Shown here: piece after piece, positions 49,569-58,577 of the stretch
How the letters are laid out: each line of letters opens with the position of its first letter
Position numbering within the stretch: the stretch's first letter is position 1
Source of the DNA: Sphingomonas sp.
GTDB taxonomy: Bacteria; Pseudomonadota; Alphaproteobacteria; Sphingomonadales; Sphingomonadaceae
Length of the DNA: 64,000 bases
Assembly: GCF_025353885.1 (NCBI RefSeq)
Contig: NZ_JANXNX010000070.1
Coordinates: 1-64,000, forward strand
Direction of reading: 5' to 3'
Notes under the pieces: generated by a model
What the model was told of the DNA's origin: nothing
What the model saw: only the letters and a program-made list of their open reading frames with translations
Databases searched by the model: none
Made by a program: the position numbers and the translations under genes

Positions 49569-50285
49569 ATGCGGCACTGGCGCGCCGTGCCCATACCGAA
49601 ACTTCCTTTGCGCCTGCTGGGCCTCAGCGATGTCTACCATCGTTGGTGGTGGCAGCGGACGATTGCGCGGCGATCGGTGCTGACAGACTGGAATGAAAAG
49701 CACGTCGCAATCTTTGTCCACATTCCAAAGACTGCCGGAACGTCGATCCTGGCGGCACTGGGGGCGGAGCCCGTCTTCGACACCCACGCCCCCGCCCGCG
49801 CCTATGCCCGCGCTTACCCTGAGTTTTACCGGCGCGCCTATAAATTCGCGTTTGTCCGCAACCCCTGGGATCGATTTGCCTCGTCGTTCCACTTCATGAA
49901 ACATGGCACAGAGTGGCCGATGCAGCAGGAATGGGCGCGCCGCCATATCGGCACTATGGACTTCGCCGAATTCACGCTGCGCCTGCGCAACCCGCTTTTT
50001 CGCGCCACCGTTCTGTCCGAACGCTTTTTCTGGGCGCAGACGATCTGGCTTGGTGGTCTGGGCAACGCGGGCGGCGTCGATCAGATTTTTCGTTTCGAAG
50101 AAATCGACGCCGCCACCAGCGCCCTGTGCGCGCGTTTCGCATTGCCGACGCCCGCCACCACGCCGCATTTGCGACAGGGAGCCAAGGCGGACTTCCGTCG
50201 TCTTTATAACGGGCCGATGATTGACGTGGTCACCAAACTCTATGGTCCTGATATTGCAGCGCTCGGCTATCGATACCCCGAATAG
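49569..50285 (+). CDS. Sulfotransferase family protein B
   Basis: Start at ATG 49569 with GGAGGGG RBS (MRHWRAVPIPKLPLRLLGL); FVHIPKTAGTSILAALG and FAFVRNPWDRFASSFHFMKHG. Confidence 0.88.
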   Translation: MRHWRAVPIPKLPLRLLGLSDVYHRWWWQRTIARRSVLTDWNEKHVAIFVHIPKTAGTSILAALGAEPVFDTHAPARAYARAYPEFYRRAYKFAFVRNPWDRFASSFHFMKHGTEWPMQQEWARRHIGTMDFAEFTLRLRNPLFRATVLSERFFWAQTIWLGGLGNAGGVDQIFRFEEIDAATSALCARFALPTPATTPHLRQGAKADFRRLYNGPMIDVVTKLYGPDIAALGYRYPE

Positions 50286-50454
50286 TCATCGTGATTCATG
50301 CGGTATCCTTGGCTTTTCTACACAGCAATGTGTTAGAGTTCTTGTCGGATAGCCGTCACATCGTCTTTGAACTCAAGCCAGGACGAACAATTGCGAGTCA
50401 TGGCATGACGTTATTGGAACCAACCGGCGCGATGGCCCGCTGGCGACCGGCAAC

Positions 50455-51936
50455 TTGTCCCGCCGCCCGGGCTGGTTGGTGAAACCGCACGTCATCCACG
50501 CGTCGCTTTGGGCAATGGTCGGCAGTGGCCTGCAATATATCACGCTGTTCGGGCTGCTGGCCTATCTGACGCGTATCCTCAGCCCGCGTGATTTCGGATT
50601 GATGGCGACGATTGCCATCGGCCTCGACCTCGGCATCCGGCTGGCGCGCTGGGGACAGATCGAATTGTTGCAACAGCCGGGAAATCGCAACGATGCCGCC
50701 CGTAACCACGCGTTTCGCCTGTCGATGATGAATGCAGTCGGGGTGGCCGCCCTGTTCGTGGTCGCGGCCTGGCCGGTCAGCCAGTTGTTCCAGTCGCCCC
50801 AGCTCGTGACGATGTCATTGCTGTGCGCACCCGTCGTCCTGCTGTCCGCTGCCAATGCCACGCCCGAGGCGATCCTGCGCAACGAATACCGGTTTCACCA
50901 GCTCGCCTATCGCAACATGGCCAGCACGCTGATCGGCGGCGGTGTTGCCGTTTTCCTAGCGAGGCACGGCTATGGTGCAATCGCCCTTGCCGCCCAGCAA
51001 CTGGTGCAGGCGATTATCGCCAGCCTCTGGGTGTGGTCGGCGGTTTCTTGGCGGCCAAGCCTTGCCCGCACCTCGAAACGCTCGGACGAGCTGGCCAGTC
51101 AGGGTGCCAGCATCATGGTCGGGTCCATGCTGCCCCAACTTGTCCCGCGGTCGTTCGACCTGCTCGTCGGGCTGTTGATGGGGCCGATCCAGCTTGGCAT
51201 CCTGCGCGTCGCCTATCGCTTCAATGATTTTATCGGCCAGATGGTTTGGGTTCCCTTGAACGGGGTTGCCAGTGCCCAGCTTGGCGAGGTCGCTGACGAT
51301 CCCCCCGCAATGCGCTGGTCCTATCTCCAGTTGACGCAGGTCAGCGCGGGCCTGACCTGCCCGGTCATCGTCGGGATCGGTCTGGTTGCACCCGAAGCCG
51401 TGCCCATCCTGTTCGGCGACACCTGGAGCCCCAGCATCCCCATCGTCCAGGTTTCGGCGCTGCTCGGCTTTGTCATGCCGATCAACTTCTATTTTGCACA
51501 GGCAATGATCGCGCGCGGAAAGCGGCGGGTCGTGATCCGGCAGGGGCTGGTCGATGTCGTCGTCGGGGTGGTGCTGGCCACCATCGGGGCCAACATCTCG
51601 CTGGTCGCGGTCGCCATCGCCAGCGTCGTACGCAGCGCTATTACGGGCGTTTGCAATACCGTGGACCTGCGCATTCACCTCGACCTGCCCTTGCGCGACA
51701 TCGCCCGGACGCTCGCGCCGCCTTATCTGGCGAGCGTGGTGATGACCGTCGCCGTCCTTCTGACGCGCATGGGCCTGAGCAACGCGCCGGGGCACGCGGC
51801 AATGCTCGCCATCCTGTCGCTGGTCGGGGCCGCCGCCTATATCGCAACCATCGCGATTGGCGCGCGGCTCCGGCTATGGCCCGACTATCGCACAGCCTTC
51901 GAGCGGCTGTTGCCCCGGGTGCTCGACCGATTCTGA
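50455..51936 (+). CDS. Polysaccharide flippase (Wzx/MOP family), copy B; start uncertain (TTG 50455 or GTG 50479)
   Basis: ASLWAMVGSGLQYITLFGLLAYLTRILSPRDFGLMATIAIGLDLGIRLARWGQIELLQQPGNRNDAARNHAFRLS; paralogous to copy A along the length. Confidence 0.9.
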   Translation: MSRRPGWLVKPHVIHASLWAMVGSGLQYITLFGLLAYLTRILSPRDFGLMATIAIGLDLGIRLARWGQIELLQQPGNRNDAARNHAFRLSMMNAVGVAALFVVAAWPVSQLFQSPQLVTMSLLCAPVVLLSAANATPEAILRNEYRFHQLAYRNMASTLIGGGVAVFLARHGYGAIALAAQQLVQAIIASLWVWSAVSWRPSLARTSKRSDELASQGASIMVGSMLPQLVPRSFDLLVGLLMGPIQLGILRVAYRFNDFIGQMVWVPLNGVASAQLGEVADDPPAMRWSYLQLTQVSAGLTCPVIVGIGLVAPEAVPILFGDTWSPSIPIVQVSALLGFVMPINFYFAQAMIARGKRRVVIRQGLVDVVVGVVLATIGANISLVAVAIASVVRSAITGVCNTVDLRIHLDLPLRDIARTLAPPYLASVVMTVAVLLTRMGLSNAPGHAAMLAILSLVGAAAYIATIAIGARLRLWPDYRTAFERLLPRVLDRF

Positions 51937-51940
51937 GAGG

Positions 51941-54295
51941 TCAGGCCGCGCCACTGGCCGGTGCTGCTCCCCATTCCTCAACGCGCACGGCGGCGTCCAG
52001 CTTACGATACGTCGCCAGCGCCTGGGCCACAACCTGGTCCATGTTATAGTAGCGATAGGTCGCCAGCCGCCCGACGAACACGACATTCGGCTCGGCATCG
52101 GCCAATGCCTGATAACGCTTGAACAGGCGCTGGTTTTCGGGACGCGGAATCGGATAATAGGGGTCGCCTGTCGCGCTGGGATATTCATAGGTGATGCTGG
52201 TTTGCGCACCCGTCTCGCCCGTCAGATATTTGTATTCGGTAATCCGCGTATAGGGCACGTCTTCAGAGGGATAGTTGACCGTGGCGACCGGCTGGAACAC
52301 TTCGCGGTTGATCGTTTCATGGACGAAAACCAGCGAACGATACGGCAATGCGCCATAACAAAAGCCGAAATACTCATCGATCGGCCCGGTAAAGACCAGC
52401 GATCCATAGTCGTAAGCATTACGGATCTCGCGATAATCGGTGCCCAGCAGAACGTCGATATTGGGATGGTCGAGCATCTGCGCGAACATCGCGGTGTAGC
52501 CCTTTGCGGGCATCGCCTGGAACGTGTCGGTGAAATACCGGTCATCGACACTGGCCCGCGTCGGCACCCGCGCGGTCACTGATTTGTCCAGCTCTGCGGG
52601 ATCGAGGCCCCATTGCTTTCGCGTATAGCCCTGGAAGAACTTCTGGTAGAGTTCACGACCAACCGCCGAAACGACAACGTCTTCCGAAGTCTCGACCACA
52701 TCGACCGGTTCGGCCCGCGACGTCAGCCATGCCGCCGCCTCGTCGTCGGTCGCCAGGTCCAGCCCATAGAGCGTGTTGATCGTCGTGCGGTTGATCGGGA
52801 TCGGCACCAGATGCCCATCAACCGCACCCAGCACGCGGTGTTCATAGGGGCGCCAAGAGGTAAACTGCGACAGATAGTTTTTAACTTCGGCCGAGTTCGT
52901 GTGAAAGATGTGCGGCCCGTACTGGTGCATCAGCAACCCGGCATCGTCGCGCCGGTCATAGGCGTTGCCGCCAATATGCGGGCGGCGATCGACCACCAGC
53001 ACCCGCTTGCCGCCGTCCGCGGCCAGCCGTTCGGCCATGACAGCCCCGGCAAAGCCCGCGCCGACGACCAGATAGTCATATCGTTCGCGCTTGTTTTCAC
53101 CCCATACCGACGCCGACGAGATAGGATGAATGGCCTTGGACGTGGCCGCGACATCGACAATCAGCGCGTTCATCCCGGCATAGGTGACGGTCCAGCTGAG
53201 GTCGGAAATGGCGGCATCGGCCTCATCACGCCCGGCCCCTGTGGCCGCCTGTGCGATGGCGGCGTCGCAGGCGGCAACAAAAGCCTCTGCGCTGTCGGCG
53301 ATATGGACGCGGGCCAGATCGCCGTATCCGGCCACGACGTCGCGCACGGGGGTAGAAACGACCGGCAGCCCGCCAGCAAGATATTCGGGCGTCTTTGTCG
53401 GACTGATGAACCGAGTCGCCGCGTTGATGGCAAACGGCATCAAGGCAACGTTCCAGCCCCTCAGATAGCCGGGCAATGCGTCATAGGACTTGCCACCGGG
53501 ATAATGGATGTTCGGTGCACGCGGCAGGTCGGCAACGTCGATCTTTACGACCGGGCCAACCATCACGACCTGCCAATCGGGCCGCAGGCGCGCCACTCCG
53601 GCAATCAGGTCAAGGTCGATGCGTTCGTCGATGACGCCGTAATAACCCAGCACCGGCCCGTCGGACACGACTTGATCGGCAGGGACCGGCAAAGGTCCGC
53701 GCGCCGCCGCGAAATGCGGCTGGTCGACACTCGACGGAAAACAATGCACCGCCGCATGACGGTCGCGCTTGGCCTCGTACAGGCTTTGCCCGCCGGTAAA
53801 AACCAGGTCGGCAAGATCCAGCAACTCATTTTCCAGCGCGAGCAGATTGGCAGGCGCGAACCGGAAGGCGGACAATTCGTCCATACAGTCATAGACGACC
53901 ACATCCGCGTCGATATGCCGCGAAAACGGCAACATCATCGGCGTATAATACCAGGCGACCGGCGGTTTCTCCTCGCTCGCAAGTAAAGTATCGAGCAAGG
54001 CACCAAGCGCGACCAGTTGCTGCGCATCGCTAAGGCCATCGGGCAAGTGCGGTGTGACCACCATGACACCCGATTTCGGGCAGGTTGAAACGTCCAGCAG
54101 TGGCGCATTACCCTCGGTAGCGCGCACCGTCTCCTCCCAGAATACGACGCGCCGATCCTGCGCGAACAACGACATGAGGTGCTGGGGACGCTGATGGACG
54201 AAATTCCAGCGCAAATGGCTGAAACAGATCAGCGTTTGTCGCACGGTCTTGGCAGCATCGGACCGAAAATTGAGCGAAGCGCGCGCCGTGGTCAT
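51941..54295 (-). CDS. Fusion: N-terminal GT-B glycosyltransferase + C-terminal UDP-galactopyranose mutase
   Basis: Start MTTARASLNFRSD at 54295 with AGGAG RBS. N-part LICFSHLRWNFVHQRPQHLMSLFAQDRRVVFWEE...YLAGGLPVVSTPVRDVV; C-part YDYLVVGAGFAGAVMAERLAADGGKRVLVVDRRPHIGGNAYDRRDDAGLLMHQYGPHIFHTNS...KQWG is canonical Glf. Confidence 0.93.
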   Translation of the reverse strand: MTTARASLNFRSDAAKTVRQTLICFSHLRWNFVHQRPQHLMSLFAQDRRVVFWEETVRATEGNAPLLDVSTCPKSGVMVVTPHLPDGLSDAQQLVALGALLDTLLASEEKPPVAWYYTPMMLPFSRHIDADVVVYDCMDELSAFRFAPANLLALENELLDLADLVFTGGQSLYEAKRDRHAAVHCFPSSVDQPHFAAARGPLPVPADQVVSDGPVLGYYGVIDERIDLDLIAGVARLRPDWQVVMVGPVVKIDVADLPRAPNIHYPGGKSYDALPGYLRGWNVALMPFAINAATRFISPTKTPEYLAGGLPVVSTPVRDVVAGYGDLARVHIADSAEAFVAACDAAIAQAATGAGRDEADAAISDLSWTVTYAGMNALIVDVAATSKAIHPISSASVWGENKRERYDYLVVGAGFAGAVMAERLAADGGKRVLVVDRRPHIGGNAYDRRDDAGLLMHQYGPHIFHTNSAEVKNYLSQFTSWRPYEHRVLGAVDGHLVPIPINRTTINTLYGLDLATDDEAAAWLTSRAEPVDVVETSEDVVVSAVGRELYQKFFQGYTRKQWGLDPAELDKSVTARVPTRASVDDRYFTDTFQAMPAKGYTAMFAQMLDHPNIDVLLGTDYREIRNAYDYGSLVFTGPIDEYFGFCYGALPYRSLVFVHETINREVFQPVATVNYPSEDVPYTRITEYKYLTGETGAQTSITYEYPSATGDPYYPIPRPENQRLFKRYQALADAEPNVVFVGRLATYRYYNMDQVVAQALATYRKLDAAVRVEEWGAAPASGAA

Positions 54296-54383
54296 GAACT
54301 TCTCCTGAATTAAATCACAAGCCGCTTGAACCTTTTTGCATTGAGAGTGTTCCAACGGCACGAGAATAAACGAATAACCAATC

Positions 54384-54401
54384 AATTAACAAATGTTAAT
54401 T
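54384..54401. promoter_or_regulatory. Palindromic candidate operator in divergent promoter region
   Basis: AATTAACA-aa-TGTTAATT, perfect 8-bp arms, between the GT-Glf fusion and the GH1/RmlD fusion. Confidence 0.45.
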
Positions 54402-54455
54402 TTCGTTGTTTGTCAGTAATGGTACAGTTGTTTCAGTCAAATCTCAACTATCTGA

Positions 54456-56663
54456 TTGTATCGGAACCAGATCATCGCCAGTAACTCAAATAGCTTGTTG
54501 GAATTCTGGGCCGGGCTCGAGTGTACTGTTAACCGTGTTGGCCATGCATATCATGATCAGTTCGCCCATCCGGGTACACCTTGTTATGCGAAATTCTCCG
54601 ATTACTGCGCCGACCTCGGCGTCAAGGCGTTGCGCTATCTCGTGTCGTGGGAACGCCTCACCGAAACACCAGAGACTTGGGACAATGTTTCGTCTGATCT
54701 AAACGGGTTACGTCAAAAGGGCGTGCGCCCGATCATCGGTCTTGTCCATCATGGCAGCGGTCCCCCGACCACCGATCTGCTGTCGCACTGCTTTGCCACG
54801 GGCCTGGCGGCACACGCGCGCACGACCGTCGAACGGTTTCCCTGGGTAATGGAATGGACGCCGGTCAACGAGCCGCTGACCACGGCGCGGTTCGCAGCGC
54901 TCTATGGGCTCTGGTTTCCCCACCACCGCGACGAGCGGTCGTTCTGGATTGCGCTGTTGAACCAGGTCGATGCCACGCGCCTCGCCATGCGGGAAATCAG
55001 GGCGGTGAATCCCCAGGCATTGCTTGTCCAGACCGAGGATCTGGGGCGGACCTATGCGACAGCGGCGCTCGGCGACCAGAGCGGCTTTGACAACACCCGC
55101 CGGTGGATGACGTGGGATTTGCTCGCTGGCCGGGTGAACCCCGCGCACCCATTCTGGGATCGGCTGGTGGCCATGGGGCTGGGTGACCGGCTGCGCGTGA
55201 TTGCCGACGATCCCTGTCCGGCCGACATCATCGGGGTCAATCATTATCTGACGAGCGATCGATTCCTGGATCACCGCACACATCTCTATCCCGCAGAGCG
55301 ATGCGGCAGCAATGCCAGTAGGCGCTATGCCGATGTCGAGGCGATCAGGGTATTGGGGGCCACGCCCGCCGGGTTGCGCGGTGCGCTTGACGAGGCATGG
55401 ACACGCTATGGGAAACCGATCGCCGTCACCGAATGCCACAACGCCTGCACGCGCGAGGAGCAGATGCGCTGGACGGCAGAGGCGTGGGCAATTGCCCGAT
55501 CATTGCGCGCGCGCGGCGTCGACATTGTCGCGGTCACGGCGTGGGCCGCAGCGGGGAGCCGGAACTGGTCGAGCCTGCTGACCCGCGACGATGGCCTGTA
55601 CGAATGCGGCGCGTTCGACAGCCGCAGCGGCGCTCTTCGGTCGACCGCGATGGTCCCGCTGCTCCGCGAGCTGGCCAGCGATTCAACAGCGAACCATCCG
55701 GTCGTGGCAGCCCCCGGATGGTGGCGGCGCACGATCCGCTTTGCCTATCCTGCCCTTGGCATGGCCACGCCCGTCGCCCTTGCTTCACTCGATCGAGACA
55801 GCGCAGGGGGCGGGCCGCCAATCCTGATTGCAGGCGGCACCGGCACCCTTGGCCAGGCTATTGCGCAGGCGTGCCATCACCGCGGCCTGAGGTTCGTCCT
55901 TACCACACGCGCGGATCTGGACGTGACGGACGCCGCGTCGATCGATGACGCGCTGGCCCGGTTTCGTCCGTGGGCCGTCATCAACGCGACCGGCTGGGTT
56001 CGGGTCGATGATGCCGAGACCCAGGTGGAGAATTGCCGGGACATCAACGTGACGGGAGCCGCTTTGCTGGCGCGCGCCTGTGAAAAGGCCGCGATCCACT
56101 ATACCGCCCTATCGAGTGATTTGGTATTCGATGGCACCAAGCAGGACCTGTATGTCGAAGACGATGCCCCTGCCCCCCTCGGCATCTACGGCCAAACCAA
56201 GGCCGAAGCCGAAGCCGGGGCACCGCATGGCCTAACGATCCGCACTGCCGCCTTCTTTTCCCCCAATGACGCGCATAATTTCGCGGTCGCGGTGCGCGAT
56301 ACGCTTCGGGCCGGGCAGGTTTTCGAGGCTGCTGCAGACTATTTCATCACGCCGACCTATGTGCCCGATCTGGTCGCGAACCTGCTGGACCTCGTCATCG
56401 ATCGGGAAGTCGGAATTTGGCATTTGTCGAACGGAGAAGCGGTGTCCTGGGCCGAATTCGCGGGTCGCATCGCCAAAGCCTGTGCGCTTCCGGTCGATTT
56501 GCTATCCGCCGTTCCCGGTGACACGCTCGGCTGGACAGCGCTGCGTCCGCGAAATGCGGGGCTGGGCACGTCGCTCGGCGTGCGAATGCCCACGCTGGGC
56601 GACGCGATTGACCGGTTCGCCGCTGCCAGCCCTAGTTTGCCAGCCGCCCGTCAAGCAGCTTGA
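54456..56663 (+). CDS. Fusion: GH1-like glycosidase domain + RmlD-like sugar-nucleotide reductase; start uncertain
   Basis: LEFWAGLECTVNRVGHAYHDQ...VMEWTPVNEPLTTARF...AVTECHN; then ILIAGGTGTLGQAIAQACHHRGLRFVLTTRADLDVTDAASIDDALARFRPWAVINATGWVRVDDAE...YGQTKAEAE. Confidence 0.88.
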   Translation: MYRNQIIASNSNSLLEFWAGLECTVNRVGHAYHDQFAHPGTPCYAKFSDYCADLGVKALRYLVSWERLTETPETWDNVSSDLNGLRQKGVRPIIGLVHHGSGPPTTDLLSHCFATGLAAHARTTVERFPWVMEWTPVNEPLTTARFAALYGLWFPHHRDERSFWIALLNQVDATRLAMREIRAVNPQALLVQTEDLGRTYATAALGDQSGFDNTRRWMTWDLLAGRVNPAHPFWDRLVAMGLGDRLRVIADDPCPADIIGVNHYLTSDRFLDHRTHLYPAERCGSNASRRYADVEAIRVLGATPAGLRGALDEAWTRYGKPIAVTECHNACTREEQMRWTAEAWAIARSLRARGVDIVAVTAWAAAGSRNWSSLLTRDDGLYECGAFDSRSGALRSTAMVPLLRELASDSTANHPVVAAPGWWRRTIRFAYPALGMATPVALASLDRDSAGGGPPILIAGGTGTLGQAIAQACHHRGLRFVLTTRADLDVTDAASIDDALARFRPWAVINATGWVRVDDAETQVENCRDINVTGAALLARACEKAAIHYTALSSDLVFDGTKQDLYVEDDAPAPLGIYGQTKAEAEAGAPHGLTIRTAAFFSPNDAHNFAVAVRDTLRAGQVFEAAADYFITPTYVPDLVANLLDLVIDREVGIWHLSNGEAVSWAEFAGRIAKACALPVDLLSAVPGDTLGWTALRPRNAGLGTSLGVRMPTLGDAIDRFAAASPSLPAARQAA

Positions 56664-57525
56664 TGATCGCCGAAAAATCCTTGGCTCCGGATCCAAGGCC
56701 AACAAACGCCTGATACAGTGCCGCGGCATTGGCCCCCATCGGCACCGCCGCATCCACCCCTTGCGCCGCCTCGACCGCCAGTTTCAGGTCCTTCAGCATC
56801 AGCGCTGCCTGAAACCCCCCTTCGAAATCGCGGTTTGCCGGTGATGTCGGGACAGGTCCCGGCACCGGGCAATAGCTCGTCATCGACCAGTTCTGCCCCG
56901 AAGCCTTTGAACTGATGTCGTAGAATGTCTGAAGGTCCAGCCCAAGCTTTTCCGCCAGCGCGAACGCTTCGCAAGTGGCGATCATCGTCGCCCCCAACAG
57001 CATGTTATTGCAGATTTTTGCCGCCTGCCCTGCGCCCGCTGCGCCCGCGTGGATCACCGTCTTGCCCATTGCCGACAGGAACGGTTCGGCGCGCGCGAAC
57101 CCGTCTGCCGGTCCCCCGACCATGAAGGTCAGCGTGCCGCCATTGGCTGCGGCAATGCCCCCCGACACCGGGGCGTCGACAGCCACCAGCCCAGCTGTTT
57201 GCGCCAGCACGGCGACCGCGCGTGCACTGGCCACGTCGATGGTCGAACAATCGATCAACAGCGTGCCGGGCCGCGCATTGGCGACCAGCGCATCGGTATA
57301 GACCTGCCTCACGTGTTTACCGGCGGGCAGCATGGTTACGACCACGTCGGCATCCGCCGCCTCGGTCGCGCTCGCCACCGCACGGCATCCGGCGGCAACG
57401 GCGGCGTCCAGCGCCGCTGTCGCCAGGTCGAACGCACGGACGTCATGGCCCGCCTTGACGAGGTTGGCAGCCATCCCGCCGCCCATATTACCCAGCCCGA
57501 TGAAACCGATGGTCGTGCTTGTCAT
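56632..57525 (-). CDS. mmsB: 3-hydroxyisobutyrate dehydrogenase
   Basis: MTSTTIGFIGLGNMGGGMAANLVKAGHDVRAFD...DAPVSGGIAAANGGTLTFMVGG; C-terminal KDFSAII. Confidence 0.93.
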   Translation of the reverse strand: MTSTTIGFIGLGNMGGGMAANLVKAGHDVRAFDLATAALDAAVAAGCRAVASATEAADADVVVTMLPAGKHVRQVYTDALVANARPGTLLIDCSTIDVASARAVAVLAQTAGLVAVDAPVSGGIAAANGGTLTFMVGGPADGFARAEPFLSAMGKTVIHAGAAGAGQAAKICNNMLLGATMIATCEAFALAEKLGLDLQTFYDISSKASGQNWSMTSYCPVPGPVPTSPANRDFEGGFQAALMLKDLKLAVEAAQGVDAAVPMGANAAALYQAFVGLGSGAKDFSAIIKLLDGRLAN

Positions 57526-58577
57526 GACGGCGTCCACTCCTGATTGTCGGGCAACGGTGCAAAGATCGCGTCGAGCATTGCGGGCGTCACCCCTTCGGGT
57601 GTCGATGGATTCCAGACGGGTGCATTGTCCTTGTCGACGATGACCGCGCGGACCCCTTCCGCAAAGTCGGGCAGCACCGCGACCCGGCTCGCAATACGGT
57701 ATTCCATCCGCATGTCGTCGGCAAAGTCGGTGAGCGCCGCACCCGTCGCCAGTTGGCGCAGGGCGACCTTGCAGGCCTGCGGCGATTTGGGACGCAGGAT
57801 GGCAGCCTGCTTGCGCCCCCAGTCGGAACCGTCATCGTCGAGCGCGGTGAGGATTGCTTCATAGGTATCGGCTGCAAACAATCGGTCGATCATGGGCAGG
57901 TCGGCCATTATCGAGGGCGCGGGCGGCGTGATCGACAGGTTCGCCAATATCGCCGCTACATCGCCGGGGTTCGCGGCGATCTGCGTCTTGGCCTCAAGCA
58001 ATGCGGCGGCGGGGAGATAATGGGTCGCCAGGCCGAGCGCGAGGCATTCCGCCCCGTCCAGCCGCGCTCCGGTCAGCGCCAGATAGGCGCCCACCCGGCC
58101 CCGCAGCCGCGACAGATACCAGCCCCCGCCGACATCCGGGAACAGGCCGATCCCGGTTTCAGGCATGGCAAAGCGGGTATTCTCTGTGGCAATCCGGTAA
58201 CGTGCGGGCTGGCTGATGCCGACGCCGCCACCCATGGTGATGCCATCCATAAACGCGATCACGGGTTTGCCATAGGTGAACAGCTTATGATTGAGCCGAT
58301 ATTCTGCCAGGAAGAACCGCTTCGCATCCGCACCGCCGCGCGCGGCCCCGTCGGCGATGGCGCGGATGTCGCCACCCGCACAAAATCCGCGACCCACGGT
58401 ATGGTCGATGATGACGGCTTCGACCGCAGCGTCGTCCCGCCAACTGTTCAGCGCAGCGCGCATCGCCTCGCACATCGGCAGTGTCAGCGCGTGCAGGGCC
58501 TGCGGGCGGTTCAGGCCAATCCGACCAACCTTGCCATCGACGCGAACCAGCACGGGATCGTCGTTGGTCCCAGTCAT
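57522..58577 (-). CDS. 3-hydroxyisobutyryl-CoA hydrolase (enoyl-CoA hydratase/isomerase family)
   Basis: GRGFCAGGDIRAIADG...KPVIAFMDGITMGGGVGIS...FAMPETGIGLFPDVGGGWYLSRL. Confidence 0.92.
   Translation of the reverse strand: MTGTNDDPVLVRVDGKVGRIGLNRPQALHALTLPMCEAMRAALNSWRDDAAVEAVIIDHTVGRGFCAGGDIRAIADGAARGGADAKRFFLAEYRLNHKLFTYGKPVIAFMDGITMGGGVGISQPARYRIATENTRFAMPETGIGLFPDVGGGWYLSRLRGRVGAYLALTGARLDGAECLALGLATHYLPAAALLEAKTQIAANPGDVAAILANLSITPPAPSIMADLPMIDRLFAADTYEAILTALDDDGSDWGRKQAAILRPKSPQACKVALRQLATGAALTDFADDMRMEYRIASRVAVLPDFAEGVRAVIVDKDNAPVWNPSTPEGVTPAMLDAIFAPLPDNQEWTPS

Noticed and set aside
52613-53986. 457-aa plus-strand ORF antisense to the GT-Glf fusion
   Set aside because: H/R/G/D-rich composition typical of antisense shadow ORFs in GC-rich DNA; the opposite strand encodes canonical Glf.
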